Shown: positions 24,796 to 34,040 of the stretch, in pieces
How positions within the stretch are numbered: position 1 is the stretch's first letter
Layout of the letters: every line of letters starts with the position of its first letter
Source: Flavobacteriales bacterium
GTDB taxonomy: Bacteria > Bacteroidota > Bacteroidia > Flavobacteriales_D > Crocinitomicaceae
NCBI GenBank assembly: GCA_947462255.1
Contig: CANHOA010000006.1
Location: 62,001 to 126,000 of the forward strand
DNA: 64,000 nucleotides
Direction of reading: 5' to 3'
Position numbers and translations under genes: made by a program
The notes under the pieces: generated by a model
Seen by the model: the letters and a program-made list of their open reading frames with translations, nothing else
Told to the model about the DNA's origin: nothing
The model's database searches: none

Positions 24796-27423
24796 ATGTT
24801 TTGGAATCATCGTTTTATCGCAGTAATTTTTTCATTATTATTGTCTTGCTTTTACGCAGAACGAACTATTGCCCAAAACATTTCAGGTATTGTAAATTCC
24901 TACAGCAATGTCACCAATGTCACCATAAATTCAGTAGCAGTATCTAATGCAACTCCTTTTAATGTCGGCGATTATGTGCTCTTAATTCAAATGAAAGGTG
25001 CTACAATAACTACTGGAAATATTCAAGCCTTCGGGACAATTACCAACCTAAATAACGCTGGAAATTTTGAATTTGCAACGATTCTTTCAAAAGTGGGAAA
25101 TACCTTGACATTTGCATCTAATCTATGTAAATCGTATACTGTTAGTGGTCTTGTTCAATTGGTAAAAGTACCAGTTTATAATAATGTTACTATTACAGGA
25201 ACGGTAACGAGTCAACCGTGGAATGGCACTACAGGAGGGATTGTAGCCATTAAAGCTACAGGTAGTATTACATTCAATGCTGGCATAAACGTTTCAGGTG
25301 CTGGTTTTATTGGTGGAACATTCACAACAAGTTTCTTTAATTGCGGAGATATGAATTGGGCCAATTCATCGGCTAATGCCGGAAAAAAAGGGGAGGGAAT
25401 AGCTGTTGCGCCAGCAGGACAAGATGGAAATCGAGCGCCGCTAGCAAATGGTGGTGGAGGTTCCAATACTGGAAATCCTGGTGCCGGTGGTGGTGGTAAT
25501 GGTGGTTCCGGTGGAAGAGGTGGGAATGAATGGTATGGAAGCTGTCAATTGAATGCTTCGTTTGGTGTGGGTGGTTTTGCATTGAATTACTCGAATTATA
25601 AAGCATTTTTAGGTGGAGGAGGAGGAGGAGGATATCGCGATAATGGGTTGCCGGCCACTGCAGGTAGTAATGGTGCTGGAATGGTATTTATAATTTCTCC
25701 ACTCATCAATGGAAACAATAATATAATCAATGCTAGTGGGGCAAATGTGATAGGTAATACGGATTCAGAAGGTGCTGGAGCAGGTGGAGCAGGTGGTTGT
25801 GTTTATCTCATTTCTAATGCTGTTTCTTCACCGCTTACCATCGATGTAAAAGGAGGAACTGGGGGCAATATTTTTAGTACTTTATGGGCTTCTGCCTGCC
25901 ACGGACCTGGTGGTGGTGGTGGTGGTGGAACGATTGCTTTTTCTACTCCAGTTGCTCCGGTAAATGCCTTAACACAACTCGCTGGAGGAAATTCCGGAAT
26001 GGTGCTGCATACAGGTCCAGCCTGCGCGGGAACTAGTCATGGTGCTATGCCGGGGACAATTGGACAGACACTTTACAATTATCAACTGCCTGTTCCTGGT
26101 TCCTTTCCTAATCTTGGAGCAGATACCGCTATTTGTTCTGGACAAAGTATCGCATTGGCCTTGGATACCATTTTTCCAAGTTATTTATGGAATAATGGAG
26201 CAAATACAGCAAGTATTCAGGTAAATACCCCGGGTGTTTATTGGGTGGAGGTTCCAAGTGGGTGTGGTTTTGTTAGGGATTCTATTGTAGTTTCCTTGAA
26301 TTCGGTTTCGGTTAATCTAGGTCCTGATTTATCTTTTTGCCAAGGGGATTCCTTGCTAATTCAAGTGAATGGAAATTTTAGTAGTCAGCTATGGTCTACT
26401 GGTTCTGTTGCTAATTCGTTAGTGAGCAATGTTGGAGGAACCTACAGTGTTTTTGTGACCGATTTCAATGGTTGTACGGATGTCGATAGCATTACGCTAA
26501 GCTTGCTGCCGGTGAACTCAATCAACATAAGTGATTCCTTTTGCATCGGTACAACATATACTTTTAATGGTCTTGTTCTTTCTGCTTCTGGCAATTACAT
26601 AGATTCCTTGCAAAATAGTTTTGGTTGTGATTCTATTGTTTACTTAAGTTTGTCAACCCTTGCCTTGCCAGTCGTTACCGCTAACGATGAATCAATGTGT
26701 GTTGGAGGGGCAGTTAGTTTAATTCCTTCAGGAGCAAATACTTACCAATGGTCGCCTGCTCTTTCTCAAACAACGAATGGAAGTGTCGTAGTGTCTCCAG
26801 CGATCTCGTCGAGCTATCAAGTTATCGGAACAAATCAAAACGGATGTGTTTCACAGCCCGAAAATGTCACTGTAACGGTATATCCGAATCCCTCGGCCAC
26901 TTTTTATTTTAGCCCATCCGTTATTTCAATGGGAGATCCTGTTGGACATATCGTAAATACCTCGCTTGGTGGAATTTCGTATACTTGGACGATAGAAGGT
27001 GTAAGTTTTAGTCAAAATCAACCTCAATTTGATTATACTTTTCCATTTTTAGAGGGAACACAAACTGCCTATTTAGTAGCTGTTTCATCTTTCGGTTGTG
27101 TTGATTCTACTTTTAATACGATTCAAATAACAAACGATTTTTCGGTGTATGTACCGAATACCTTTACCCCAGATGGTGATGAGCATAATAATGTATTTCA
27201 CCCAGTATTTTCTGGCGATGTCGATCCAACAAACTTTGGTTTATTAATTTATAATCGGTGGGGTGAATTGGTTTTTGAAAGTCATGATGTTTCTGGGTAT
27301 TGGGAAGGCAATTACGGTGAATATAAAGCACAGGATGGCGTCTATTCTTATATTTTAACCTATAGCGCAAGTACAAGCAACGAGCTAAAAACAGTAATAG
27401 GCAGTTTCTCCTTATTTAGATAG
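24796..27423 (+). CDS. Secreted glycine-rich adhesin-like protein with T9SS type B sorting domain
   Basis: This 875-aa exported protein has a signal peptide (ending TIAQ at about 27). An N-terminal beta-rich region is followed by glycine-rich tracts at about 210-400 (for example GGGGSNTGNP, GAGGGGNGGSGGRGG, GPGGGGGGG). Ig-like modules then follow (GADTAICSGQS, GPDLSFCQGD, FCIGTTYTFNG...GCDS), then a PKD-like stretch. The C-terminal type B sorting domain is YVPNTFTPDGDEHNNVF...YNRWGELVFES. The last ~300 residues mirror the preceding protein, so these are tandem paralogues with different N-termini. The gap to the preceding gene is 10 bases. Adhesion or surface-layer function is inferred. Confidence 0.9.
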   Translation: MFWNHRFIAVIFSLLLSCFYAERTIAQNISGIVNSYSNVTNVTINSVAVSNATPFNVGDYVLLIQMKGATITTGNIQAFGTITNLNNAGNFEFATILSKVGNTLTFASNLCKSYTVSGLVQLVKVPVYNNVTITGTVTSQPWNGTTGGIVAIKATGSITFNAGINVSGAGFIGGTFTTSFFNCGDMNWANSSANAGKKGEGIAVAPAGQDGNRAPLANGGGGSNTGNPGAGGGGNGGSGGRGGNEWYGSCQLNASFGVGGFALNYSNYKAFLGGGGGGGYRDNGLPATAGSNGAGMVFIISPLINGNNNIINASGANVIGNTDSEGAGAGGAGGCVYLISNAVSSPLTIDVKGGTGGNIFSTLWASACHGPGGGGGGGTIAFSTPVAPVNALTQLAGGNSGMVLHTGPACAGTSHGAMPGTIGQTLYNYQLPVPGSFPNLGADTAICSGQSIALALDTIFPSYLWNNGANTASIQVNTPGVYWVEVPSGCGFVRDSIVVSLNSVSVNLGPDLSFCQGDSLLIQVNGNFSSQLWSTGSVANSLVSNVGGTYSVFVTDFNGCTDVDSITLSLLPVNSINISDSFCIGTTYTFNGLVLSASGNYIDSLQNSFGCDSIVYLSLSTLALPVVTANDESMCVGGAVSLIPSGANTYQWSPALSQTTNGSVVVSPAISSSYQVIGTNQNGCVSQPENVTVTVYPNPSATFYFSPSVISMGDPVGHIVNTSLGGISYTWTIEGVSFSQNQPQFDYTFPFLEGTQTAYLVAVSSFGCVDSTFNTIQITNDFSVYVPNTFTPDGDEHNNVFHPVFSGDVDPTNFGLLIYNRWGELVFESHDVSGYWEGNYGEYKAQDGVYSYILTYSASTSNELKTVIGSFSLFR

Positions 27424-27434
27424 TATTATTCGTT

Positions 27435-27454
27435 TTAGGCTTAATTAGGCTTAA
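27435..27454 (+). repeat. Two tandem copies of a 10-base sequence upstream of the TonB-type receptor gene
   Basis: TTAGGCTTAA occurs twice head to tail at 27435-27444 and 27445-27454, with a looser TTAGG at 27461-27465. It sits in the 73-base gap before the receptor gene, where no TAnnTTTG element was found, so it could be a regulator-binding site. This is inference only. Confidence 0.4.
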
Positions 27455-27496
27455 TATCTAGTTAGGATTGCTTATTTTTACACGCTGATTCTCCAT

Positions 27497-29956
27497 ATGA
27501 TTATTAAAAAGTTATTTCTACTCCTTCTTCTTTCAATTGTTTATAATAGCTATGCTCAAAATTTACCCCAAGGTGAGGGAATGATTATGGGACGAATTGT
27601 TAACGTTGACAATAACAAATCCATTGAATATGCAACTGTTCGCCTCTATCTAGAAAAAGATTCGGTTTTGGTTACTGGTTTATATACCGATAAAGATGGT
27701 AAATTTTTATTTGATAAACTATTGCTGGGTTCCTACTACTTAAAGTTTTCTTTTGCGGGTTTTATGCCCAAGAATAGTGAGTCGATTTTAATATCATCAA
27801 ACTTAAAAGGAATAAATTTAGGAATCGTAAGCTTACAAGCTGATAAAACTTTAAAACTCGATCAAATAAACGTTTTCGGAACGGCTGATATTTTAACTTC
27901 AGGTATTGATAAGAAAGTATATAATGTTGGCGAAGATATGTCTGTAAAAGGTGGAACAGCTAATGATATTTTAAAAAATATTCCGTCTGTTGATATTGAT
28001 CAGGACGGGCGAATTATGTTGCGTGGAGATGGCTCGGTTACGGTACTAATCGATGGTAGACCAAGTTCTTTATCTGGTGGAAATGGAAAAACATTACTGG
28101 ATGCGCTTCCTGCTGGTTCGATTGAAAGGATTGAAATTGTAACAAATCCATCTGCCAAATATGACCCTGATGGAACATCTGGAATCATTAACATTGTCAT
28201 AAAGAAAAATAAATTAAAAGGATTCAATGGTTTAGTTAGTTCAAATATCGGTTCAGGAGATTTTACGGGAGGAAATGTTGCTGATGGTGGTTTGTCTATG
28301 AGTTATCGAAATACATTTTTTAATGTTTATGGATCGTATAATGGACGTTATTTAGCGGGTTATCGAAACAATACTTCCTTCATTCGACAAACTTTTCTTA
28401 ATGATTCTGTTTCTATTTTGGACCAAAATCGTACGGGTACTGATTTGAATGCTGGTAATACCTATCGTTTTGGGGTTGATTTTAACCTTAAAAACAGAAA
28501 AACAATGTCTTTTTCTACAACAGGTAGTAACGGAAGACGCGACAGAACTGGTGATCTTTGGAATGGCATTAAAGATATAGATCAAGAATTAGTAGGATTA
28601 ACAAGAAGGGTTTCATACGATCCATCTCAACAACATAATTATGATTTTAATGTCAATTTTAGACAAGAGTTTAAAAACAACCGAGGTAATCTAGTCGTAG
28701 ATGCTAATCAGTCGATTGGCATGGAATCAATTCAAGGGTATTACCTGCAAGGGAATTATAGTTTGGATTCAGTGGTGGATGCCTCATCATATTTGAGTCA
28801 GCGATTATTTAATGTCGAGAAAAATAATATAAGTTCCATTCAAACCGACCTTACTTATCTCTGGCCAGAAAAATTAATGCGCTCTGAGTTTGGTCTTAAA
28901 GCTATCATCCGCGATCAAGGGGTAGATACTTACTCAGAAACCTATGATCAATCTTCGTTGACTTACTTTGAAGATACTTTGGCCAATTTTTTATATCAGT
29001 ATAATGAGCAGATATACAGTGCGTATGGGATTTTTGGTCATCAAATTAATAAGTTCAAGTATCAGGGCGGTGTGCGTTTCGAAAAAGCTTATCAAATACC
29101 AAATCTGATCTCCGATTCGATAAAAATAACCAATGATTATTTTAACTTTTTCCCATCCGCTCACATTAAATATTCGTTAAACAAAAAATCAGAAATTGGT
29201 CTAAGTTATAGTCGTAGAATAACACGAGCATCTTCAGGTGATTTGAATCCATTTACTGCTTATTCAGACCCCTTTAATTTAAGGCGTGGAAATCCCTATT
29301 TACAGCCGGAGTTTGTCAATTCGTATGACTTAGCGTATACCACGGAAAAAGATAAGCTAAATTTCTCAGCTGCCATTTTTTATCGACATACTATCGGATC
29401 TATTTCGCGAATTAAGGTTTTTTATGCCGACAATTCATCAGCAGTTACCTTCGCAAATATTGGTCAATCTCATAGTTATGGAACGGAATTAATCGCGTCC
29501 TATCGCCCAACTAGTTGGTGGCGAAATACCTTTTCAACCAATGTGAATTATATTCAATACGAAACATCAGATCCAAATTGGAACCGAAGTGGCGTTAATT
29601 GGAATGTTAAGTATATGGGGTCAGTCGATTTTTGGAAAAAGACAGCTACTTTGCAATTGAACGTAAATTACATTGCCCCAAGAATTACTGTTCAAGGTAC
29701 TGCTCAGCGAAAAGGGTCTGTTGAAATATCATTTGATAAAAAATTCAATGATGGTAAATGGACAGTAGGGACAAGGGTATCGGATATATTCAACCGTCAA
29801 GGATTTTTTATGGAAGTAAATCAGCAGAATATTTATCAAGTTAGTGAATTTAAATGGTTAACAAGACGCGTTTATATTACGCTTTCATACAAATTTGGTA
29901 AATTAGAAATGGGGAATAAAAGTAAAGTTTCGGGTCAAGATCCAGGCGATCTTTAA
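27497..29956 (+). CDS. TonB-dependent-receptor-like outer-membrane protein with carboxypeptidase-regulatory N-domain
   Basis: This 819-aa protein has a signal peptide (ending YAQ at 21). A carboxypeptidase-regulatory-like domain lies at about 30-115 (GRIVNVDNNKSIEYATVRLY...DGKFLFDKL). A plug domain follows (KVYNVGEDMSVKGGTANDILKNIPSV, DGRPSSL, ERIEIVTNPSAKYDPDGTSGIINIV). The rest is a 22-strand-type barrel ending YKFGK. This is the OMP_b-brl_3 subgroup of TonB-type receptors, widespread in the phylum with mostly unknown ligands. It follows the two adhesin-like genes by 73 bases and may be separately controlled. Confidence 0.9.
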   Translation: MIIKKLFLLLLLSIVYNSYAQNLPQGEGMIMGRIVNVDNNKSIEYATVRLYLEKDSVLVTGLYTDKDGKFLFDKLLLGSYYLKFSFAGFMPKNSESILISSNLKGINLGIVSLQADKTLKLDQINVFGTADILTSGIDKKVYNVGEDMSVKGGTANDILKNIPSVDIDQDGRIMLRGDGSVTVLIDGRPSSLSGGNGKTLLDALPAGSIERIEIVTNPSAKYDPDGTSGIINIVIKKNKLKGFNGLVSSNIGSGDFTGGNVADGGLSMSYRNTFFNVYGSYNGRYLAGYRNNTSFIRQTFLNDSVSILDQNRTGTDLNAGNTYRFGVDFNLKNRKTMSFSTTGSNGRRDRTGDLWNGIKDIDQELVGLTRRVSYDPSQQHNYDFNVNFRQEFKNNRGNLVVDANQSIGMESIQGYYLQGNYSLDSVVDASSYLSQRLFNVEKNNISSIQTDLTYLWPEKLMRSEFGLKAIIRDQGVDTYSETYDQSSLTYFEDTLANFLYQYNEQIYSAYGIFGHQINKFKYQGGVRFEKAYQIPNLISDSIKITNDYFNFFPSAHIKYSLNKKSEIGLSYSRRITRASSGDLNPFTAYSDPFNLRRGNPYLQPEFVNSYDLAYTTEKDKLNFSAAIFYRHTIGSISRIKVFYADNSSAVTFANIGQSHSYGTELIASYRPTSWWRNTFSTNVNYIQYETSDPNWNRSGVNWNVKYMGSVDFWKKTATLQLNVNYIAPRITVQGTAQRKGSVEISFDKKFNDGKWTVGTRVSDIFNRQGFFMEVNQQNIYQVSEFKWLTRRVYITLSYKFGKLEMGNKSKVSGQDPGDL

Positions 29957-29973
29957 ACTTAATAAATATAGCC

Positions 29974-30321
29974 ATGTCAAAAAAAAATAAAAATATCGCT
30001 AATGTTGTATACTCAACTAATCCAAATTTTATTTACCAGTCGATTGAAGCTGATGAACAGGCAACACGCCCGTCGAATGATCAAGCGCTATATGTTTCCA
30101 TTGATAGGAAACAACGAGGAGGAAAGGAGGTAACGCTTATAGAAGGATTTATTGGAACGGAAGATGACCTCAAGGATTTGGGTAAAATGCTTAAGTCGAA
30201 ATGCGGCGTAGGTGGAACAGTAAAAGATGGTCAAATCCTTATTCAAGGAAATTTCAAGGAAAAGATTGCTGATTTGTTGCTGAAGGAAGGGTATATAAAA
30301 ACGAAAAAAAAGGGAGGCTAA
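29974..30321 (+). CDS. SUI1/YciH family translation initiation factor-like protein
   Basis: This 115-aa protein has a C-terminal SUI1 (eIF1-like) domain at about 40-110. Landmarks are RGGKEVTLIEGF and LKSKCGVGGTVKDGQILIQG, which cover the eIF1 fold's conserved loop and beta strands. Bacterial YciH influences start-codon fidelity and acts with the 30S subunit; this is known for E. coli and inferred here. A basic tail (TKKKGG) ends the protein. It is 18 bases behind the receptor gene. Confidence 0.9.
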   Translation: MSKKNKNIANVVYSTNPNFIYQSIEADEQATRPSNDQALYVSIDRKQRGGKEVTLIEGFIGTEDDLKDLGKMLKSKCGVGGTVKDGQILIQGNFKEKIADLLLKEGYIKTKKKGG

Positions 30322-30480
30322 TATCAGGTTAAGTGCACAGCTGAAGCCTTAAGATATAGTGAGTCGTGCAATCATTTGGCACTTATCTTTACTCACCAAT
30401 ACATATTCGGAATTTGTATATAAAAACACTTTTAAGTCGAAGCAAGTGCCTTAAATTTTTAACAAATCAAATTCATTTTA

Positions 30481-31932
30481 TTACAAGGCATGGCACCAGG
30501 TTTTAAGTCTTTTATTATTGAATCGATAAGTCAATCCAACGCTCAGACAATCGGCATTTCCATTGACCCTAATCTGAGTGAAAACGGGTGATTGGTTGGC
30601 TACCGTGTAGTTAAAAGGAATTACCATCCCTTTGCTCAAGCCAAACTGATGACGGTAAGCAATGGTAAAAAGAAGGTGATTACTTAATCGAAGGTCTTTA
30701 CTTACTCCGATATATGCCAAAGGAAATATTTTGTTGTTGTATTGGTAGGAATAGTTATAGGTTAACATGACTTGACTAGTATTCGGATCGAAGGAAGTAG
30801 AAAATCCTTCAGCACCACCACTGCCATTTAAGTAAGAAAAGGAGATTCCCCCATTTAAATTGCATAAATATCGATTGCTATTTGGAAAGGAAAGCATTCT
30901 TCTTTTCATGCCTAAATCAATCGTAAATAAATTGAATAGTTTAGTTCCGGTATAACCTCCACCGTATTTTTGATCATGCAACCACAACCAATAGGAATCA
31001 AGAGAAATGCCGGGTTGAAAAGACCAATTATTTTTCCAACCAATGGAAGCGTTTAATCGAATACTGGAACCCGGTCCAGAAAAGTTTTTAAAAACCTTAT
31101 CTGGATTATTCATGATCTTTGATTGATTCATAAATCCACCCTGATGTAGTTGAATTAATACAGCTTTCCAAGATTGAAACCGATTTTTTGTGGCCATCAT
31201 TTTTTTAGCTGCTTTATGATTCACACTATCCATCATAAAGGTTGCTATTTCAGCATTTTTTTTATTTTTAGTCCAAGTATAATGTAGGCCCAAATGAACA
31301 CTGTTTCCTGAATACGTGTAGGTGCCAACGAAAAAAAATGGGAAGTCGCCGCTATATTGGTGCTCCATGGAGTAGATGGGGTGAAAAGATTGCTTGTAAC
31401 TTAAATCAATTCCTAGTAAATCTTTATTCTTAAGGGGGAATTCATAACTTAATTGCAGCTTCACGAAAGGATTTACTTTTTGATCAAAATGATAAGTTGT
31501 TTTTGAATATGAAAATTCCATGGATGTTTGGTAGCTAGAATTAGAAAGCCCCGTTAACCTTGCACCTCCGTTAAGACCTATCGACAAAGCGTTATTTTTA
31601 ATTGGAATTTTATAGCGCAATCCAGCACCCAGTTCACTGCTCAATTGTGATCCAGAATTCCACCTGACTAAATAATTTGGATAAGGGAAATAACTCATGT
31701 TTTCTATGCTAAAATTGAGGTCGCAACTAAGATTTTTTGGAAGTTTTATCCCGTAGCTGAAATTAAGCGCTGTGTGAATATTAGAAAGATTGTCTAGCGG
31801 TTTATCGCCACTAAAAAAGGTGCTCTTAGTTTTTCCAATACCAGAGCTCAAACCAACCGTGAAGGTGTTCCCGCTTTGAGCGTTAATAAATTGGAAAATT
31901 GTTATGGAAAAGATGAAAAGGTAATATCTCAT
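30481..31932 (-). CDS. Outer-membrane beta-barrel protein of unknown function
   Basis: This 483-aa protein has a signal peptide (MRYYLFIFSITIFQF, cleavage near NAQ). It shows repeated amphipathic strands: ALNFSYGIKLP, GAGLRYKIP, VHLGLHYTW and LSVGLTYRF. The last of these lies close to the C-terminus, as in barrels; about ten residues follow it. A non-barrel segment at about 235-275 is Lys/Ala-rich. No named family was recognised. The frame runs open to 32001, but that would overlap the upstream DUF59 gene by 55 bases; ATG 31932 gives a correct signal peptide. It is the last gene after sufS-sufE-DUF59 and may or may not be on that transcript. Confidence 0.75.
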   Translation of the reverse strand: MRYYLFIFSITIFQFINAQSGNTFTVGLSSGIGKTKSTFFSGDKPLDNLSNIHTALNFSYGIKLPKNLSCDLNFSIENMSYFPYPNYLVRWNSGSQLSSELGAGLRYKIPIKNNALSIGLNGGARLTGLSNSSYQTSMEFSYSKTTYHFDQKVNPFVKLQLSYEFPLKNKDLLGIDLSYKQSFHPIYSMEHQYSGDFPFFFVGTYTYSGNSVHLGLHYTWTKNKKNAEIATFMMDSVNHKAAKKMMATKNRFQSWKAVLIQLHQGGFMNQSKIMNNPDKVFKNFSGPGSSIRLNASIGWKNNWSFQPGISLDSYWLWLHDQKYGGGYTGTKLFNLFTIDLGMKRRMLSFPNSNRYLCNLNGGISFSYLNGSGGAEGFSTSFDPNTSQVMLTYNYSYQYNNKIFPLAYIGVSKDLRLSNHLLFTIAYRHQFGLSKGMVIPFNYTVANQSPVFTQIRVNGNADCLSVGLTYRFNNKRLKTWCHAL

Positions 31933-31946
31933 AAGAATGTGTTTAA

Positions 31947-32273
31947 TTAAAGGAATCCCAATTCCAATTTCGCTTCTTCGCTCATCATATCTTTGTCCCA
32001 AGGTGGATCGAATACGATATGCACTTTAGCACTTTCAACGCCCTCAACACTAGCCACTTTATCTTCAACTTCTTTGGGTAAGGTTTCAGCTACTGGACAA
32101 TTAGGAGAGGTAAGGGTCATTTCAATATCAACATGGTATTCATCGGAAATTTTGACACTATAAATCAATCCCAATTCGAAAACATCAACAGGTATTTCAG
32201 GGTCATAAATTGTTTTCATTATGGCAACAATTTTGCCTTCTAACTCATGCATATCAATTTTCTCTTCGCTCAT
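31947..32273 (-). CDS. DUF59/MIP18 family iron-sulfur assembly protein (SufT-like)
   Basis: This 108-aa DUF59 domain protein has TIYDPEIPVDVFELGLIYSV and TSPNCPVAETLPKEVEDKV, including the conserved Cys in PNCP. Members (SufT, Cia2/MIP18, the N-domain of Mrp) take part in Fe-S cluster maturation. Direct linkage to sufE (one base gap) and sufS supports that role. The C-terminal FDPPWDKDMMSEEAKLELGF is conserved in the bacterial SufT-like group. Confidence 0.92.
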   Translation of the reverse strand: MSEEKIDMHELEGKIVAIMKTIYDPEIPVDVFELGLIYSVKISDEYHVDIEMTLTSPNCPVAETLPKEVEDKVASVEGVESAKVHIVFDPPWDKDMMSEEAKLELGFL

Positions 32274-32274
32274 T

Positions 32275-32703
32275 TTATTGATTTAAACTTTTGATGGCTT
32301 CAATTTTCATTTTCTTTACCATTCCAACCAATCCGTTAGAGCGGGAAGGCGATAGGTGTTCTTGTAATCCAATCTCAGAAATAAAGAATAAGTCACTTGA
32401 GGCGATTTCTTCCGGTGTTTGATGGTTCATTACGCGAATTAACAAGCCAATTATTCCTTTCGTGATAATGGCATCGGAATCTGCGCTGTAATCCATTTTT
32501 CCATCGATTAATGCGGCATGTAACCATACCTTCGATTGGCAGCCTTCAATTATATATTCATCTGTTTTGTATTTCTCATTAATTAATGGCAGGTCTTTTC
32601 CGAGATCAATGATGTATTCATATTTTTCCATCCAATCATCAAACAACATGAAATCTGAAATTATTTCATGTTGTATCTTCGTCATATCTGTATTGCTTTC
32701 CAT
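32275..32703 (-). CDS. sufE: SufE sulfur-acceptor protein
   Basis: This 142-aa SufE-fold protein accepts persulfide sulfur from SufS and passes it to the SufBCD scaffold. The active-site Cys lies in EYIIEGCQSKVWL, and an N-terminal DWMEKYEYIIDLGKDLP stretch precedes it. The length matches E. coli SufE (138). It is three bases after sufS. The scaffold genes sufBCD are not in this window. Confidence 0.94.
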   Translation of the reverse strand: MESNTDMTKIQHEIISDFMLFDDWMEKYEYIIDLGKDLPLINEKYKTDEYIIEGCQSKVWLHAALIDGKMDYSADSDAIITKGIIGLLIRVMNHQTPEEIASSDLFFISEIGLQEHLSPSRSNGLVGMVKKMKIEAIKSLNQ

Positions 32704-32706
32704 ACT

Positions 32707-33933
32707 TTATCTTAGAATATTAATACTTTTTTCTAAGGCCTCAGCAAAGAAATCAATTTCTTCTTTTGTATTGTAAAAAGCAAATGAAGCACGGACCGTT
32801 CCTGGTATCTTGTAAAAATCCATTAGGGGTTGAGTACAATGGTGGCCTGTTCTTACAGCAATTCCTTGTTTGTCTAATAAAGTACCAATATCAAATGGAT
32901 GTAATCCTTTTACATTAAAAGAAACGACACTTGTTTTGTTTTTAGCGGTACCTATAATTGTTAAATCTTCAAAAGTTTCCAATACTTGCTCAGCATAATG
33001 AGCTAGTTCGCGCTCGTATGCTTCTGATTCTATTAAATCGATAGTCGATAAAAATTCGAAAGCGGTACCCAAGCAAATTCCTCCTGCAATGTGTGGTGTT
33101 CCAGCTTCGAATTTATGAGGAAGATGATTGTATGTCGTTTTTTCAAACGTTACTTTTTCAATCATGTCTCCGCCTCCTTGATATGGCGGCATGGCATCTA
33201 GTAGGGCTTCTTTTCCATATAGAACACCAATTCCTGTAGGACCAAATACTTTGTGTCCAGAGAATACATAAAAATCGCAATCTAAGTCAGCGACATCAAT
33301 TTTCATGTGTTGAATGCTCTGAGCGCCATCGAGTAGAAATTTTGCGCCAACTGCGTGCGCTTTTTTTATCATTTCTTTCACGGGATTTACCGTTCCCAAG
33401 GTATTTGAAATATGGATTACTGAAACTAGTTTCGTTTTATTGGATAATAATCTATCGTACTCCTCCTGGATAATTTCTCCTTTAGTATTGATGGGTATTA
33501 CTTTCAAGACCAATCCTTTTCTTGCGCAAAGCATTTGCCACGGAACAATATTGCCGTGATGCTCCATGGCGGAAATGATAATTTCATCTCCTTTATTCAA
33601 TAATTCCCCATAAGAAAAGGCAACTAAATTGATGCTGTCAGTTGTTCCTTTTGTGAAAATAATTTCCTCTGATTTTCGCGCATTAAGGTGCTTTTGAATT
33701 CGTATTCTAGACGCTTCAAATTCTGTTGTAGCACGCTGACTTAAATAATGAACACCCCTATGAATATTTGCATTTTCAACAGCGTAATAACGATTAATCG
33801 CATCAATTACAACTTGGGGCTTTTGCGATGTGGCGCCATTATCAAAATAGATTAAATTCTTGCCATAAATCTTCTGGCGAAGCGCAGGAAATTGTTCTCT
33901 GATTTCACGAACATTAAAAGGAGGTATTTGCAA
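32707..33933 (-). CDS. sufS: Cysteine desulfurase SufS
   Basis: This 408-aa PLP enzyme takes sulfur from cysteine for Fe-S cluster assembly. The PLP Lys is in FYVFSGHKVFGPTGIGVLYG and the catalytic Cys in RTGHHCTQPLM, with the short loop of the group II (SufS) type. The frame begins at a TTG (33933), just after a -7 element; no in-frame ATG lies between, and the product MQIPPFNVREIREQFPAL fits the family, so TTG is probably the true start. It is the first gene of sufS-sufE-DUF59. Confidence 0.95.
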   Translation of the reverse strand: MQIPPFNVREIREQFPALRQKIYGKNLIYFDNGATSQKPQVVIDAINRYYAVENANIHRGVHYLSQRATTEFEASRIRIQKHLNARKSEEIIFTKGTTDSINLVAFSYGELLNKGDEIIISAMEHHGNIVPWQMLCARKGLVLKVIPINTKGEIIQEEYDRLLSNKTKLVSVIHISNTLGTVNPVKEMIKKAHAVGAKFLLDGAQSIQHMKIDVADLDCDFYVFSGHKVFGPTGIGVLYGKEALLDAMPPYQGGGDMIEKVTFEKTTYNHLPHKFEAGTPHIAGGICLGTAFEFLSTIDLIESEAYERELAHYAEQVLETFEDLTIIGTAKNKTSVVSFNVKGLHPFDIGTLLDKQGIAVRTGHHCTQPLMDFYKIPGTVRASFAFYNTKEEIDFFAEALEKSINILR

Positions 33934-33950
33934 AATGCTTATTGTTTCTG

Positions 33951-33958
33951 CAAAGTTA
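33951..33958 (-). promoter_or_regulatory. -7 promoter element of the sufS unit
   Basis: The minus strand reads TAACTTTG followed by CA, an exact TAnnTTTG match, 17 bases before the TTG start at 33933. No -33 TTG at the right distance. Confidence 0.5.
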
Positions 33959-34040
33959 GATAATCCTTATTTTAAATCTATCTAAATAACATAATATTTT
34001 CCCTGAAATTATTACTATTTCAATTATAATATTGTTTACC

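Noticed and set aside
25212-25606. Minus-strand frames with Pro/His-rich peptides
   Set aside because: They are the antisense of glycine-rich codons of the surface protein gene.
30322-30480. Gap between the SUI1 gene and the convergent barrel gene
   Set aside because: No gene, promoter element or clear terminator hairpin could be found in these 159 bases.
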